The notes: generated by a model not told the origin, from the sequence alone. DNA of 64,000 nucleotides from CAZQRP01 sp964596125 (GCA_964596125.1 CAZQRP010000004.1:62001-126000); one strand, 5' to 3'; counted from the first letter of the stretch, positions 44,892-54,041 are shown. Numbers and translations: made by a program.

Positions 44892-47800
44892 GTGGATATG
44901 AACGACGACAAGAAGATCGGGGCGGTGCTGGTACAGGGTGGCGGCATTGCCGGTGTTCAGGCATCACTTGACCTTGCTAACTCAGGTTTCAAGGTATATC
45001 TCATTGAACGCGACGCCGCTATCGGTGGCATGATGTCTCATCTGGATAAGACATTTCCGACGGGTGATTGCGCCACGTGCATTGTCTCGCCAAAGCTGGT
45101 CGAATGTGCACGCAATCTCAATATTGAGATACTTACCCTTTCGGAGCTCGTGGACCTGCAGGGTGAACCGGGCAAATTCAAGGCCACAGTCAAGCGTTAC
45201 CCCCGGTATGTGGACGAGGACAAGTGTAATGCCTGCAGCCAGTGTATGGAAGCCTGTCCGGTGGATATTCCCAATTACTTCGACCGCAAGCTTGGTACCC
45301 GCAAAGCGATCGCAAAACTGTACGCTCAGGCCACTCCAAACATCTTCAGTATTCTCAAAAACGGTCATTCGCCCTGCAAGATAGCGTGTCCGGCAAACGT
45401 CAACGTTCAGGGCTACATCCAGCTCATCAAGAAAGGGGAATACCTCAAGGCAGTAAATTTGATAAGGGAAAGGAATCCGCTGGCGGCGATATGCGGGCGC
45501 GTATGTACCCACCCATGTGAAGCTGCCTGTACCCGCAGTTCTGTTGATGCACCGGTAACCATCAGGCTGTTAAAGAGGTTTGCTTCCGACAAAGAAATGG
45601 AAATGTTTGAATCGGGCCAACTGTCTCTTCCGGAAATGAAAACGCCTTTACCAGGCGCCGGGAAGGTGGCGGTAATAGGGGCCGGGCCAGCAGGACTTAC
45701 TGTGGCAGACGATCTTGCCGACCGTGACTATACAGTGACGGTATATGAAGCGTCTTCTGCGGCAGGCGGCATGCTCCGCTGGGGAATTCCTGAGTACCGC
45801 CTTCCCGTTAAGGTGCTGGATCATGAAATCGAGCTTATCCGACGCAAAGGCGTTGACTTTATATTCAACTGCCGCATTGGGGAGGATATTTCTATAGAAC
45901 AGCTACGAAAAGATAATGATGCCGTATTCCTCAGCGTCGGAGCTCAAAAGAGCCGCAAGCTCGGTGTGGAGGGCGAGAATAAGAAGGGTATCGATTACGG
46001 AGTGGAATTCCTGCGGCAGGCGAGCATAATCGGTAATCCTCCCAAAGTGAAGGATACCGTGATCGTCGTCGGTGGCGGTAATGTCGCTGTAGACGTAGCC
46101 CGTACCGCCCTGCGGCTTGGTGCCAGGAATGTGGGGGTAGTATCACTTGAGCAACTACATGAGATGCCGGCCCTGCCCGAGGAGATTGAGGCAACACTGG
46201 AGGAAGGCATTACGATATACAATGGGTGGGGGCCGCGTCGTATATTGGGCAACGACTCGGTCGAGGGTATAGAACTGAAACGTTGCACGAGCGTTTTCGA
46301 TGAAGAGGGCCAATTCAATCCCACCTATAATGAGAATGACCGTACTACACTCAAGGCAGACCAGATAATCGTTGCCATCGGTCAGATGCTCGATGCGGAA
46401 TTCATCAAGCACGCCGGTACTGAAACCGAGAGGGGATGCTTTAAGGCTGATCCGGTAACTCTGGAAACATCTCTTACAGGAGTTTTCGCCGGTGGTGATA
46501 GTGTTTCCGGCCCCGCATCCGTCATTCAAGCGGTAGCCGCCGGGAAACGGGCTGCGGAATCAATTGATCGTTATCTGAGGCATGAAGATATGCGGCGCTC
46601 CCGCTTCGAGGATATGCTGATGCCGATACCCGAAGAGCTTCTCGCTTCGACAGCAGATAAAGAGAAGGTACCGCCAGCCGTGACGGAGGTACTGCCGGTT
46701 GAGAGCAGGTCTGGGAATTTCACTGAGATCGAAAGCGGGCTTACCGAGGAAGAAGCGCTGGCTGAATGCGAACGATGTCTTAACTGCGCCTTATGTTCGG
46801 AGTGCGGGGAGTGCGTGGCAACTTGTGAGCAGAATGCAATTGACCATTACATGGGTGAAAGAACCATCGAGATGGATGTCGGTTCGGTTATTCTCGCCCC
46901 TGGATTTGAGGAATTCTCTGCAGAGAGGAAGGGTGAGTTTGGCTATGGGCGCTATCCCAATGTCCTCACCAGCGTACAGTTCGAACGGATGCTTTCTGCC
47001 TCAGGACCGTTCGAGGGCAATGTCGTCCGGCGGTCAGACGGTCGTGAAGCCCAACGTATCGCCTGGATTCAGTGTGTTGGTTCGCGTGATGCAACATGCG
47101 GTAATGAATACTGCTCATCAGTGTGTTGCATGGTCTCAACGAAACAGGCGCTTGTCGCTGTGGACCATTTGCCTGAACTCGAGGCCACGATCTTCTATAT
47201 GGACATCCGTGCCCACGGCAAGGATTTTGACCAGTACTACGAGCGCGCCACTGGTCAGGACAATATACACTTTATCAGAAGTATACCTTCTCGAATAATT
47301 CAGATGCCTGGAACCAGAGACCTCCGGATACATTTTATCAACGAAGGTGGAGACCTGGATGAACGTGATTTCGATCTCGTAGTGTTATCGGTGGGGATGG
47401 AGCCGGGAGTAACGGCGAGGGAAAGCGCCCGCCGCCTGGGAATAGACCTTAACGAGTTCGGCTTCTGTGCTACCGACCGACTTTCCCCATTGTCTACTTC
47501 CAGGCCCGGTGTATTCGCTGCTGGAGCATTCCAGGAACCGAAAGACATTCCCGAAACGGTAACGCAGGCGAGTGCTGCCGCAGCCATGTCCATGGAACTG
47601 CTGGCACAGTCGCGTAATTCTCTCATCGCCAGGAAGGTCTATCCGGATGAACATGATGTTACCGATGAGGAACCGAGGATCGGTGTGTTTGTGTGCCATT
47701 GCGGTAAGAATATCGCCTCAGTGGTGGACGTGGAGCGCGTGGTAGCAATCGCTTCGCAGCAGCCCAATGTCGTTCTGGCAACACACGCCATGTACACCTG

Positions 47801-49370
47801 CTCAGATACGAGTCTATCTGACATCCGGGATATGATCCGGGAGCACCGGCTCAACCGGATAGTGGTATCATCGTGTACCCCCCGAACTCATGAGCCTCTG
47901 TTCCGGGAGACACTCCGCGAGGCCGGTCTGAATCCCTATCTATTTGAAATGGCCAATATAAGGGACCAGTGCTCATGGGCACACTCCTCAGTCCCGGAAT
48001 CAGCCACAGAAAAAGCTATCGACCTGGTGAAAATGTCTATTGCCCGGGCACGCCTTCTTGCTCCTCTGCAAGGGACTTCCTTTGCCATCGATCAGAGCGG
48101 CCTTGTTATCGGTGGCGGTATAAGCGGAATGACAGCGGCTCTGGCACTCGCAGACCAGGGATTTAAGGTCCGCCTTGTTGAGCAATCGAGTCGGCTTGGC
48201 GGCAACCTCCTCGAAGTGAACTACACTCTGGAGCATGAGGATATTTCTCTTCTTGTTTCCGGTCTTACCGAGCGTGTTGAGAAACACCCCAATATAGAAC
48301 TTTATCTGGAAACCGAAGTTACCGGTGTTGCTGGCCACATTGGCAACTTCCGGATAATCCTTGCCAGCAATGGTGAGAATACCGAAGTTACCTGCGGTGC
48401 CGTGATCGTGGCCACCGGTGCCAGTCCGGCCGAGACCAAAGATTTCCTGAATGGCGAATCTGATAGAGTTATCACACAGGTTGAGATGGAGAAGCGTCTG
48501 CATGAACATACATTCCCGACGAATGGTCAAAACGTGGTCATGATTCAGTGTGCCGGATCTCGTAATGACGAACGGGCCTATTGTAGCCGCATATGTTGTT
48601 CGATGGCAGTCAAGAATGCACTCAAGCTCAAAAAGCAGGACCCAGGGGCAAATGTATTTGTACTCTACCGGGATATCAGGACGTATGGCTTCCGGGAGAT
48701 ATATTACAAGCAGGCACGTGAAGCGGGCGTGGTCTTCATCCGTTATGAGCCTAACACTCCGCCGGTTGTATCGGAAGAAAACGGTCTCCTGGTGACAGTT
48801 AACAGCCCGGATTTTCCGGAGACAATTGAAATCGAAGCTGATAGTGTGGTGCTCAGTACCGGCATCGAGGCCAATCAAGATAACCGGCGTCTTGCGGATA
48901 TGCTCAAGGTACCGCTTAATGCTGATGGATTTTTCGTAGAGGCGCATTTGAAGCTGCGCCCTGTTGATTTCGCTACCGAAGGGATATTCCTGTGCGGCCT
49001 GGCACACTCGCCGAAATTCATCGACGAAAATATCTCACAGGCCCGTGCCGCTGCCGCACGGGCAGCCACTGTGCTTTCGAAGAGTTATCTTGAAGTCGGC
49101 GCCGAGGTTGCACGGATTGACCAGAGCCGCTGTATTTCCTGCATGACCTGTGTAACAGTATGCCCCTACAGTGCGCCGTTCGTGAACATAGACCGAAAGG
49201 CGGAGATTGCTGCTGCCAAATGCATGGGTTGTGGTATCTGTGCCTCAGAATGCCCGGCCCGTGCCATAGAACTGAACCATTTTGAAGCCAGGCAGTTTAC
49301 CAGCATGCTGGATGAGCTGTTTCAAATAATGAGAGGTGTAAATCACGAACCAGCTTGTGTGCCGGAGTAG
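44892..49370 (+). CDS. hdrA: Giant HdrA with an inserted GltD/NfnB-like NAD(P)H module
   Basis: GTG at 44892 (an ATG lies two codons later) follows AGGTGA. The 1492-residue product starts as HdrA: FAD motif at 14-30 (VQGGGIAGVQASLDLA), CATCIVSP at about 60, and ferredoxin cysteines at 112-122. From about 140 to 590 comes an inserted module of GltD/NfnB type. It has four cysteines (PCKIACPAN, CGRVCTHPCEAAC), an FAD site (VIGAGPAGLT, 261-270) and an NAD(P)H site (VVGGGNVAVDVA, 392-403). Another ferredoxin pair lies at 626-645. The HdrA core resumes to about 1060, and a further HdrA FAD domain (VIGGGISGMTAAL, 1072) is followed by two C-terminal 4Fe-4S motifs near 1420 and 1450. The protein could thus bifurcate electrons between NAD(P)H, ferredoxin and MetFV. 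It sits between hdrB and mvhD. Confidence 0.88.
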   Translation: MDMNDDKKIGAVLVQGGGIAGVQASLDLANSGFKVYLIERDAAIGGMMSHLDKTFPTGDCATCIVSPKLVECARNLNIEILTLSELVDLQGEPGKFKATVKRYPRYVDEDKCNACSQCMEACPVDIPNYFDRKLGTRKAIAKLYAQATPNIFSILKNGHSPCKIACPANVNVQGYIQLIKKGEYLKAVNLIRERNPLAAICGRVCTHPCEAACTRSSVDAPVTIRLLKRFASDKEMEMFESGQLSLPEMKTPLPGAGKVAVIGAGPAGLTVADDLADRDYTVTVYEASSAAGGMLRWGIPEYRLPVKVLDHEIELIRRKGVDFIFNCRIGEDISIEQLRKDNDAVFLSVGAQKSRKLGVEGENKKGIDYGVEFLRQASIIGNPPKVKDTVIVVGGGNVAVDVARTALRLGARNVGVVSLEQLHEMPALPEEIEATLEEGITIYNGWGPRRILGNDSVEGIELKRCTSVFDEEGQFNPTYNENDRTTLKADQIIVAIGQMLDAEFIKHAGTETERGCFKADPVTLETSLTGVFAGGDSVSGPASVIQAVAAGKRAAESIDRYLRHEDMRRSRFEDMLMPIPEELLASTADKEKVPPAVTEVLPVESRSGNFTEIESGLTEEEALAECERCLNCALCSECGECVATCEQNAIDHYMGERTIEMDVGSVILAPGFEEFSAERKGEFGYGRYPNVLTSVQFERMLSASGPFEGNVVRRSDGREAQRIAWIQCVGSRDATCGNEYCSSVCCMVSTKQALVAVDHLPELEATIFYMDIRAHGKDFDQYYERATGQDNIHFIRSIPSRIIQMPGTRDLRIHFINEGGDLDERDFDLVVLSVGMEPGVTARESARRLGIDLNEFGFCATDRLSPLSTSRPGVFAAGAFQEPKDIPETVTQASAAAAMSMELLAQSRNSLIARKVYPDEHDVTDEEPRIGVFVCHCGKNIASVVDVERVVAIASQQPNVVLATHAMYTCSDTSLSDIRDMIREHRLNRIVVSSCTPRTHEPLFRETLREAGLNPYLFEMANIRDQCSWAHSSVPESATEKAIDLVKMSIARARLLAPLQGTSFAIDQSGLVIGGGISGMTAALALADQGFKVRLVEQSSRLGGNLLEVNYTLEHEDISLLVSGLTERVEKHPNIELYLETEVTGVAGHIGNFRIILASNGENTEVTCGAVIVATGASPAETKDFLNGESDRVITQVEMEKRLHEHTFPTNGQNVVMIQCAGSRNDERAYCSRICCSMAVKNALKLKKQDPGANVFVLYRDIRTYGFREIYYKQAREAGVVFIRYEPNTPPVVSEENGLLVTVNSPDFPETIEIEADSVVLSTGIEANQDNRRLADMLKVPLNADGFFVEAHLKLRPVDFATEGIFLCGLAHSPKFIDENISQARAAAARAATVLSKSYLEVGAEVARIDQSRCISCMTCVTVCPYSAPFVNIDRKAEIAAAKCMGCGICASECPARAIELNHFEARQFTSMLDELFQIMRGVNHEPACVPE

Positions 49371-49381
49371 GTAAGGGTGTT

Positions 49382-49831
49382 ATGAGCATAAATAATTCTG
49401 AACCAAAAATTGTAGCTTTCTGCTGTCACTACTGAGCGTATTCGTCTGCGGACCTGGCAGGTTCGATGCGTCTTCAATACCCGCCTAATATCCGTATTAT
49501 TCGGACACCTTGTACCGGCAGGCTGGAGGTCGAATATTTCTTGAAAGCATTTGAGAATGGTGCCGACGGTGTCCTTGTCGCCGGTTGTGAAGAGGGCAGT
49601 TGCCATTTCAAAGAAGGCAATCTTATAGCCAAACGAAGAGTGAATTACACTCGTGATCTTTTATCCGAAAGTGGTCTTGAAATGGAGCGTTTGAGAATGG
49701 TGAACATCGGAGCCGCAGATGCACGCCCGTTTGCTGAAATCATACAGGACATGGTTGAAACCGTCCGCAAACTGGGTCCCAGTCCACTGAACAAGACTAA
49801 TACACTGATGCAGCAGGAGGTACGCTCATGA
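49382..49831 (+). CDS. mvhD: MvhD with in-frame UGA read as selenocysteine (Sec18)
   Basis: ATG at 49382. The frame reads IVAFCCHY, then TGA at 49433-49435, then AYSSADLAGSMRLQYPPN and on to a normal end at 49831. The family motif here is FCCNWC-x-YAGADLAG, so UGA replaces the last Cys of the cluster motif. The VhuD selenoprotein of Methanococcus is an established precedent in the same family. The rest (CTGRLEVEYFLKAFENGADG, GCEEGSCHFKEGN) is intact MvhD. It carries a [2Fe-2S] centre and passes electrons to HdrA encoded upstream. A candidate SECIS hairpin follows the UGA. Length with Sec is 149 residues. Without readthrough only residues from about 28 onward could be made, lacking the cluster motif. 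It overlaps metV by 4 bp. Confidence 0.87.
49449..49465 (+). promoter_or_regulatory. Candidate SECIS hairpin of mvhD
   Basis: CGGACCT (49449-49455) pairs with AGGTTCG (49459-49465; one G-U pair) around the loop GGC. The loop begins 20 nt after the UGA, almost the same distance as in the rhodanese gene, and starts with G. Confidence 0.6.
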
Positions 49832-50496
49832 TAGTTGCCGAAAGAAAAAGCATACCTGAACTTTTTGACATACTGAGTGGGCACCAAAGAATTTTGGTGC
49901 TGGGATGTGGCACGTGCGTTACTGTATGTCTTGCCGGAGGAGAACGCGAAGTAAGTATTATTGCTTCAGCCTTACGCATTGCTTCGATTATAAACGGAAA
50001 AGCCCTTGAAATCGACGAGTTCACTATAGAGCGCCAATGCGATAATGTGTTCATCGAACAGGCTGCTGAGGCAATAGAAAAAAGCGATGCGGTACTTTCC
50101 CTGGGCTGTGGTGCAGGCGTCCAGGCGATTGCCGAGCGATATGCTAATAAGCCGGTTTATGCAGGTCTTAATACCGCATTCCTCGGTATTCTCGAAGAAA
50201 GGGGAATGTGGACAGAGAAATGTGCTGCTTGCGGATCATGTGTGCTGCACAAGTACGGCGGTATTTGCCCGGTTACACGATGTGCCAAGCATATGCTGAA
50301 CGGGCCCTGCAGTGGTTCACGCGAAGACCGTTGTGAAGTCCGACCTGACCGTCCCTGTGCATGGCAGCTTATTTATCGAAGGCTTAAGGACATAGGGCAA
50401 CTCGACAGGATCAAACAAATTGAATCACCCAAAAACTGGAGCTCGAGTATTAATGGTGGCCCCCGGGTCATTATTCGTGAAGATCACAGGATTTGA
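49828..50496 (+). CDS. metV: MetV, zinc/Fe-S partner of methylene-THF reductase
   Basis: The 222-residue protein matches the methylene-THF reductase C-terminal domain family. An N-terminal cysteine motif (LVLGCGTCVTVCLAGG) and a C-terminal block (CAACGSCVLHKYGGICPVTR, then GPCSG) probably bind 4Fe-4S clusters. MetV links MetF to HdrA/MvhD. AGGAGG lies nine bases before the ATG, which overlaps the mvhD stop. It ends the gene run that began with mvhD-like and metF, so metF and metV bracket the glt and hdr genes. Confidence 0.9.
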   Translation: MIVAERKSIPELFDILSGHQRILVLGCGTCVTVCLAGGEREVSIIASALRIASIINGKALEIDEFTIERQCDNVFIEQAAEAIEKSDAVLSLGCGAGVQAIAERYANKPVYAGLNTAFLGILEERGMWTEKCAACGSCVLHKYGGICPVTRCAKHMLNGPCSGSREDRCEVRPDRPCAWQLIYRRLKDIGQLDRIKQIESPKNWSSSINGGPRVIIREDHRI

Positions 50497-50571
50497 TTAC
50501 ATGAGATTTTATGCTGTTCATTTATACGAGGTCGATCAGATTTTGCCGGCTATTGCCAGATGGGAGACTCT

Positions 50572-51624
50572 ATGTCTACTGAGATGAGGTGGCGTATGTC
50601 AGGTCAACAAGCTTGTGATATCGAGAAGAAAACCATAGCGATTCTTAAAGTACTCAGCGATTCTCCACAGCCACTCGGCGGTAGAGTCCTGGCCCGTCGT
50701 CTGGGTGATCTTGGCATCGACCTGAGTGAGAGAGCAATACGGTACCATCTCAAGCTGATGGACGAACGGGGTCTCACCTATCTTGTGGACAGAATGGATG
50801 GCAGGTCAATTACCAGGTCAGGACTCGAAGAACTTGATAGTGCCCTGATCAGCGATCGGGTAGGCTTGGTGACCACTAAAATCGGAATGCTGGCGTATCG
50901 GAATTCATTCAATCCGCAGAAGCGCACGGGAGAAGTGCCTATCAATGTGTCACTATTCCCTAAAGAAAAATTCAGAAAGGCTGTTGAGGTAATGAAGCCT
51001 ACTTTCAAAGCTGGACTCGGCATCGGTCAACTGGTAGCTGTGGCTTCAGAGGGAGAGACACTTGGCTGTGTGATCGTACCGCCGGCTATGGTAGGTCTGG
51101 CCACAATATCACAAGTGGTAATCTACGGAACGATGCTCAAGGCCGGAATACCGGTGGATTCCAGGTTCGGAGGAATACTCCAGATCCGGAACCAGGAAGC
51201 CCTGCGCTTCGTGGATCTTATCGAGTACGCTGGTTGCTCGCTAGACCCTTCTGAAGTGTTTATTTCCAGCAAAATGACCACCGTGGGCAAGATAGCCAAT
51301 GAGGGCAATGGGAAGATATTGGCCAGCTTCTGGGAAATACCGGCATTAGCCAGGCCGAATCTGGACAAGGTTATTAAACAACTGGAGCAAACGGGTATCA
51401 AAGGCCTGGTTAAAGTTGGCAGAGTCAATGAGTCTGTCTGTGAGCTACCCGTGGCAATGAATAATGTCGGAATAGTGCTTGCCGATGGGCTGAATCCAGT
51501 TGCATCGGCTGTCGAAGCAGGCATAGAGGTAGTGAATCACGCCATGAGCGGCGTCATTGACTATGGCAAACTAGAGCACTTTATGGATTTTCAGTCGGTA
51601 GGGAGTAAATCGTGCTGCGCTTAA
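50572..51624 (+). CDS. nrpR: NrpR-like nitrogen regulator (first copy)
   Basis: The 350-residue protein has an N-terminal winged helix (residues of about 12-75, LARRLGDLGIDLSERAIRYH) and one DUF128/NrpR domain (about 85-335; GEVPINVSLFPKEKFRKAVE, RFGGILQIRN, VALADGLNPVASAVEAGIE-like end). In methanogens NrpR represses nitrogen assimilation genes when 2-oxoglutarate is low. Here it stands beside amt-glnK-glnA, supporting the same role. ATG at 50572 has GGGAG close by. Another ATG lies at 50560. It overlaps the next regulator. Confidence 0.85.
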   Translation: MSTEMRWRMSGQQACDIEKKTIAILKVLSDSPQPLGGRVLARRLGDLGIDLSERAIRYHLKLMDERGLTYLVDRMDGRSITRSGLEELDSALISDRVGLVTTKIGMLAYRNSFNPQKRTGEVPINVSLFPKEKFRKAVEVMKPTFKAGLGIGQLVAVASEGETLGCVIVPPAMVGLATISQVVIYGTMLKAGIPVDSRFGGILQIRNQEALRFVDLIEYAGCSLDPSEVFISSKMTTVGKIANEGNGKILASFWEIPALARPNLDKVIKQLEQTGIKGLVKVGRVNESVCELPVAMNNVGIVLADGLNPVASAVEAGIEVVNHAMSGVIDYGKLEHFMDFQSVGSKSCCA

Positions 51625-52283
51625 TGATAATAGCTCCGGAAAGCAAGACGCTGATAGGACTGTTTTCGGAACTTATCCAAAACGACTTTAACCTCTCTAT
51701 AGTCTCGCAGGTGAACGGGATAGCGGAGAAGATTAAAGCTCAACCTCCTGATATGATTTTGTGGGAGGTAGATGGTCATTTGTCTGCTTCCACAACAGGA
51801 CAATTAATCAGTGAAATGAAACGTCAGAGATTCCTTCCAACCATTGCCCTAGCCACCAGAGATAACATCGATAGTATCGATGGCGACCTTGATGTGGACG
51901 ATTTTCTTATCAGCCCATACGATGTCAAGGAACTGCTATTGAGAATTAAACGACTCCTCAAAAGAACAAGAGATGTGGAAAAGGACCACCTGATTAAATG
52001 TAATGGCCTGGTGATAGACACCGCCAAATGCGAGGTGACAGTAGAAGGCAAATTAGTAGAGCTGACCTTTAAGGAGTATGAACTACTCAGGTTTCTGGCA
52101 AAAAAAAGAGGCCGCGTCTATAGCCGTGAGGCTCTGCTCAATAAAATCTGGGGCTATGATTACTACGGCGGCGATAGAACCATAGATGTCCATATAAGAA
52201 GGTTGCGCAGCAAAATTGAAAATTATAACCATCAATACATAGAGACAGTTAGAAATATTGGCTACCGCTTTCGAGTAGACTGA
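51612..52283 (+). CDS. Atypical OmpR-family regulator with a degenerate receiver (GlnR-like)
   Basis: The 223-residue protein has a receiver-like N-terminus (1-120) and an OmpR winged helix (130-223; ELTFKEYELLRFLAKKRGRV, RTIDVHIRRLRSKIE). The receiver has lost its phosphorylation chemistry. The N-terminal acidic pair is replaced by APES, the phosphoacceptor is Glu52 (DMILWEVDG) and the conserved Lys is Ser101 (FLISPYD). No kinase gene is near. Actinobacterial GlnR, also an OmpR-type protein working without phosphorylation, governs amt and glnA. The position directly before amt suggests an equivalent. The GTG start overlaps nrpR by 13 bp. Confidence 0.82.
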   Translation: MLRLMIIAPESKTLIGLFSELIQNDFNLSIVSQVNGIAEKIKAQPPDMILWEVDGHLSASTTGQLISEMKRQRFLPTIALATRDNIDSIDGDLDVDDFLISPYDVKELLLRIKRLLKRTRDVEKDHLIKCNGLVIDTAKCEVTVEGKLVELTFKEYELLRFLAKKRGRVYSREALLNKIWGYDYYGGDRTIDVHIRRLRSKIENYNHQYIETVRNIGYRFRVD

Positions 52284-52387
52284 GCACTTCCCCAGTCAGC
52301 GGACCAGGGATATTTCTACAAGATTTGTCAGCAATAGGAACACTACAGGACGTGAACTGGACGGGATTGTCTAATCGGTTTTCTTCT

Positions 52388-52427
52388 TTGTAACACAAAA
52401 TTAATCCGCTTGTAATATGCTGGAAAC
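52388..52427 (+). promoter_or_regulatory. amt promoter overlapped by a GlnR-like repeat array
   Basis: TTGTAA (52388-52393), 17 bp, TGTAAT (52411-52416) form a plausible promoter. The same bases read GTAAC-N6-TTAAT-N6-GTAAT-N6-GAAAC from 52390 to 52427, keeping the 11-bp steps of the actinobacterial GlnR pattern GTnAC-N6-GAAAC repeated twice. TTGTAA repeats exactly 22 bp apart (52388, 52410). Confidence 0.55.
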
Positions 52428-52470
52428 AAATCTGAGCTAAACTGAAAAGAAAAAGGAAGGAGGTATACAA

Positions 52471-53706
52471 ATGTCCATTAGCTCTGGCGATACCGCCTGG
52501 CTTTTAATATCATCCGCACTTGTTATGCTGATGACGCCTGGTTTGGCTCTCTTCTATGGTGGGATGGTGAGGAGGAAGAATGTCCTTTCAACGATCATGA
52601 TGAGTTTCGTTGCTCTGAGTTTAGTTGCCCTCCTCTGGATTTTATACGGGTATAGTCTAAGTTTCGGCTCCGATAAGGCTGGTATTGTCGGGGGGCTTGA
52701 CTTTATCGGCCTGACGAATGTAGGACAGGAACCGTCATCCATCTATGCGAGCACTGTTCCACACCTGGCCTTTATGATATTTCAAGCCATGTTCGCCATT
52801 ATTACGGTAGCCCTTATCACCGGTGCCGTTGTCGAGCGGATAAAGTTTAGCGCCCTTCTCATTTTCTCTGCCCTGTGGCTGACTATTGTCTACTGTCCTG
52901 TAGCCCACTGGGTATGGGGCAACAATGGCTGGCTATCGAACTTGGGCGCTCTCGATTTCGCCGGAGGTGCTGTTGTGCATATCAATGCCGGTGTCTCAGC
53001 TCTGGCTTTAGTCGCATTACTGGGCCGACGCCGTGGCTTTCCCCAACTACCTATGGAACCACACAATATCCCCATAATAGTACTCGGTGCCGGGCTGCTC
53101 TGGTTTGGCTGGTTTGGTTTTAACGCCGGCAGTTCTCTGACCTCAGGTGGCCTGGCCGCAAGCGCTTTTGTCGCCACCAACATTTCGGCAGCGGCAGCAG
53201 CACTAACCTGGATGATAGTAAGCTGGATTCACCACCGTCCCACAGTTATCGGTATTGTTACCGGGGCTGTGGCAGGTCTGGTAGCGATTACCCCAGCCGC
53301 CGGCTTTGTGCCACCGCTCGCCGGTATCCCCATAGGTGCTGCGGCGGCGTTGATCTGCTATTACAGCATATTACTGCTAAAGACAAAGCGTGGCATCGAT
53401 GACTCTCTGGACGTGTTTGCTGTTCACGGTATGGGTGGTATCTGGGGTGCGGTAGCTACCGGTATCTTCGCCAGCTTGATGGTTAATTCAACCGGGGCTG
53501 ACGGACTGTTTTCGGGAAATGTAATGCAGGTATTACTGCAACTGGCCAGTGTACTCGCCGTTGGTGCCTTTGCCTTCACTGCTACCTGGACTATCGGTAA
53601 ATTGATCGATATTACTATCGGACTGAGGGTGGGGCAAATGGAAGAAACTATCGGGCTCGACCTCTCTCAGCATGGTGAAAGGGCCTACGGAGGGATACTG
53701 AGATGA
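52471..53706 (+). CDS. amt: Ammonium transporter
   Basis: The 411-residue membrane protein has about 11 helices with no signal peptide. It carries MTPGLALFYGGMVRRKNVLS, the phenylalanine gate region, the twin histidines (CPVAHWVWG-GGWL region and DVFAVHGMGGIWG) and FNAGSSL. It conducts ammonium into the cell and is gated by GlnK, encoded in overlap. AAGGAGG precedes the ATG. Confidence 0.96.
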   Translation: MSISSGDTAWLLISSALVMLMTPGLALFYGGMVRRKNVLSTIMMSFVALSLVALLWILYGYSLSFGSDKAGIVGGLDFIGLTNVGQEPSSIYASTVPHLAFMIFQAMFAIITVALITGAVVERIKFSALLIFSALWLTIVYCPVAHWVWGNNGWLSNLGALDFAGGAVVHINAGVSALALVALLGRRRGFPQLPMEPHNIPIIVLGAGLLWFGWFGFNAGSSLTSGGLAASAFVATNISAAAAALTWMIVSWIHHRPTVIGIVTGAVAGLVAITPAAGFVPPLAGIPIGAAAALICYYSILLLKTKRGIDDSLDVFAVHGMGGIWGAVATGIFASLMVNSTGADGLFSGNVMQVLLQLASVLAVGAFAFTATWTIGKLIDITIGLRVGQMEETIGLDLSQHGERAYGGILR

Positions 53707-54041
53707 AGAAAGTTGAAGCTATTATTCGGGAAGAGAGGCTGGACGCAGTTAAAAAAGCACTCCAGGACAACAGCTATTTCGGCATGACTGTCTGCGAGGT
53801 AAGCGGCAGGGGCAGGCAAATGGGAATCACATTACAACGGCGTGTAGGAGAATACCGGGTCGATTTGTTACCTAAACTGAAGATCGAACTTGTAGTACTC
53901 GATGAGGATGTACCCATGGCAGTGGATGCCATTGTGAGAAATGCCAGGACCGGTAGTACGGGTGACGGCAAGATTTTTGTACTACCAGTCGAAAGCGTGA
54001 TACGGGTTAGAACTGGTGATATAGATGAAAAAGCAATTTAG
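53703..54041 (+). CDS. glnK: PII nitrogen regulatory protein
   Basis: The 112-residue PII protein has the T-loop GRGRQMGITLQRR ending in VGEYRVDLLPK, keeping the tyrosine equivalent to Tyr51. It also has the ATP-binding TGSTGDGKIFVLPV. It senses 2-oxoglutarate and ATP/ADP and blocks Amt. The start overlaps the amt stop (ATGA). No uridylyltransferase gene lies nearby. Confidence 0.95.
   Translation: MKKVEAIIREERLDAVKKALQDNSYFGMTVCEVSGRGRQMGITLQRRVGEYRVDLLPKLKIELVVLDEDVPMAVDAIVRNARTGSTGDGKIFVLPVESVIRVRTGDIDEKAI

Noticed and set aside
48000..49007. Long open frame of 335 codons on the minus strand.
   Set aside because: It is fully antisense to the HdrA gene and its translation resembles no protein; a codon-bias shadow. 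The same holds for 37515-38372 (minus).
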